DNA of 64,000 bases from Symbiodinium sp. CCMP2592 (taxonomy: Eukaryota; Sar; Dinophyceae; Suessiales; Symbiodiniaceae). The notes under the pieces were generated by a model. The model was not told the origin of the DNA, did not search any database, and was given only the letters and a program-made list of their open reading frames with translations. Position 1 is the first letter of the stretch; every line of letters begins with the position of its first letter. Shown here one piece after another: positions 1-64,000 of this stretch. The DNA lies in contig CAJNDT010003480.1 of the NCBI GenBank assembly GCA_905221615.1, forward strand, positions 528,501-592,500. Reading direction: 5' to 3'. A program made the position numbers and the translations under genes.

Positions 1-24
1 ATGAGCCTCAATCCCCGTCAAGAG

Positions 25-63453
<63,429 letters not shown>

Positions 63454-63479
63454 GGTATGTGGGAGGCCTCCGGGCTAAG

Positions 63480-64000
63480 GTTTGTTTTATCTCCTTTAAG
63501 GGATCTATAAGGGGCTACGATTTAGAGCTTTAAGGGGTCTTTGAGGGATCTGTAAGGGTACTGTTTAGGGCTTGGGGTTCAGGGTTTAGGGGTTTGGGGT
63601 GTAGGATTTCTATGAGGGTTACTACTAAAAGAGTTACTATAACGAACGGTTCCTGTAAAGGGATGCTATAAACGGTTACTACGAGGGACTATCATGTGAG
63701 GGTTGAGAGTTCAGGGTATTGGGTTTAGTGGTTTAGGGGTTTAAAGTTTCGTGGCTTTGGGTTCAGTGGATTTGGGTTTAGGTTTCAGGGTTTTGGGTTT
63801 AGGGGTTATGTAAACTGTGATGCCCCATGTCTCACTTCGACGATGCCATGTGATGGACACGTGCTACATTGCGCCACCGGTCATCCAACAAAGGACTCAC
63901 GTGAGCCCCGTAAGTCTTCAGTTCAAGCCTTGAGTCCAAATTCTGCTTTAAACCTAGGCCTCAAGCCATGATTCTCAACCCTACCACTAGGTATCCTGCA
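63480..64000 (+). other. Intron filler to end of window
   Basis: AAGGGATCTATAAGGG-type units (63495-63690) then TTTAGGG-like sequence (63700-63815). No exon was recognised after 63479. Confidence 0.5.

Overview
This 64 kb window is nuclear DNA of a complex eukaryote. The best guess is a dinoflagellate or another alveolate, for five reasons. (1) Coding sequence comes only as tiny exons of about 35-130 bases between long introns. (2) 25 of the 29 best-supported exons start with G, giving AG|G acceptors. (3) Several introns appear to start with GC, and two with GA, instead of GT. (4) The introns are full of degenerate CCCTAAA/TTTAGGG, the plant/alveolate telomere unit. (5) The protein pieces are thrombospondin type 1 (TSP1) repeats, which are common on alveolate cell surfaces. 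No bacterial gene, operon, tRNA, rRNA or CRISPR array was seen. Almost every long open frame is a microsatellite or chance.

All convincing coding sequence is on the + strand. It reads as one very large, or a few consecutive, TSP1-repeat genes that start before and end after the window. A typical domain is split into an A exon (DC.W..W..CS.TCG), a B exon (R.R.V/I....A) and a C exon (GG..C.G.L..E), followed by a piece with the closing C...C that leads into the next domain. From 35 kb to the end many neighbouring exons join in the same reading phase into near-canonical domains. The best chains are 35204+35377, 42068+42542, 44321+44606, 45316+45821+46102+46264, 51687+51892, 52509+53177+53844, 55801+56129+56364, 59420+59642+60001, and 61026+61151+61240+61493+61754+61884+62346+62633+63414. 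From 1 to 34 kb the same signal is weaker. Several exons there are plausible, but chance frames cannot be excluded.

The introns hold at least a dozen families of short (about 85-160 base) elements with terminal inverted repeats. Each family has two or more dispersed copies in this one window. One family (19754, 59279, 60115) is 88-90 bases long, begins GT and ends AG. Two of its copies lie exactly between coding segments that stay in frame, which is what introners (intron-generating transposons) look like. Another element fills most of the 181-base GC-AG intron 59461-59641 and supplies its AG acceptor. Other intron content is CT, TA, TATG and trinucleotide microsatellites, degenerate telomere-like blocks that change strand, and a second filler unit (AAGGGATCTATAAGGGTACTATAAGGG-like) that also sits inside several element families.

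Limits: splice sites were called by eye and exon ends may be off. Exons with confidence below about 0.5 rest on one motif and one splice site. The product is inferred to be an extracellular or surface adhesion-type protein from its family; no signal peptide, membrane anchor, start codon, stop codon or promoter was identified.
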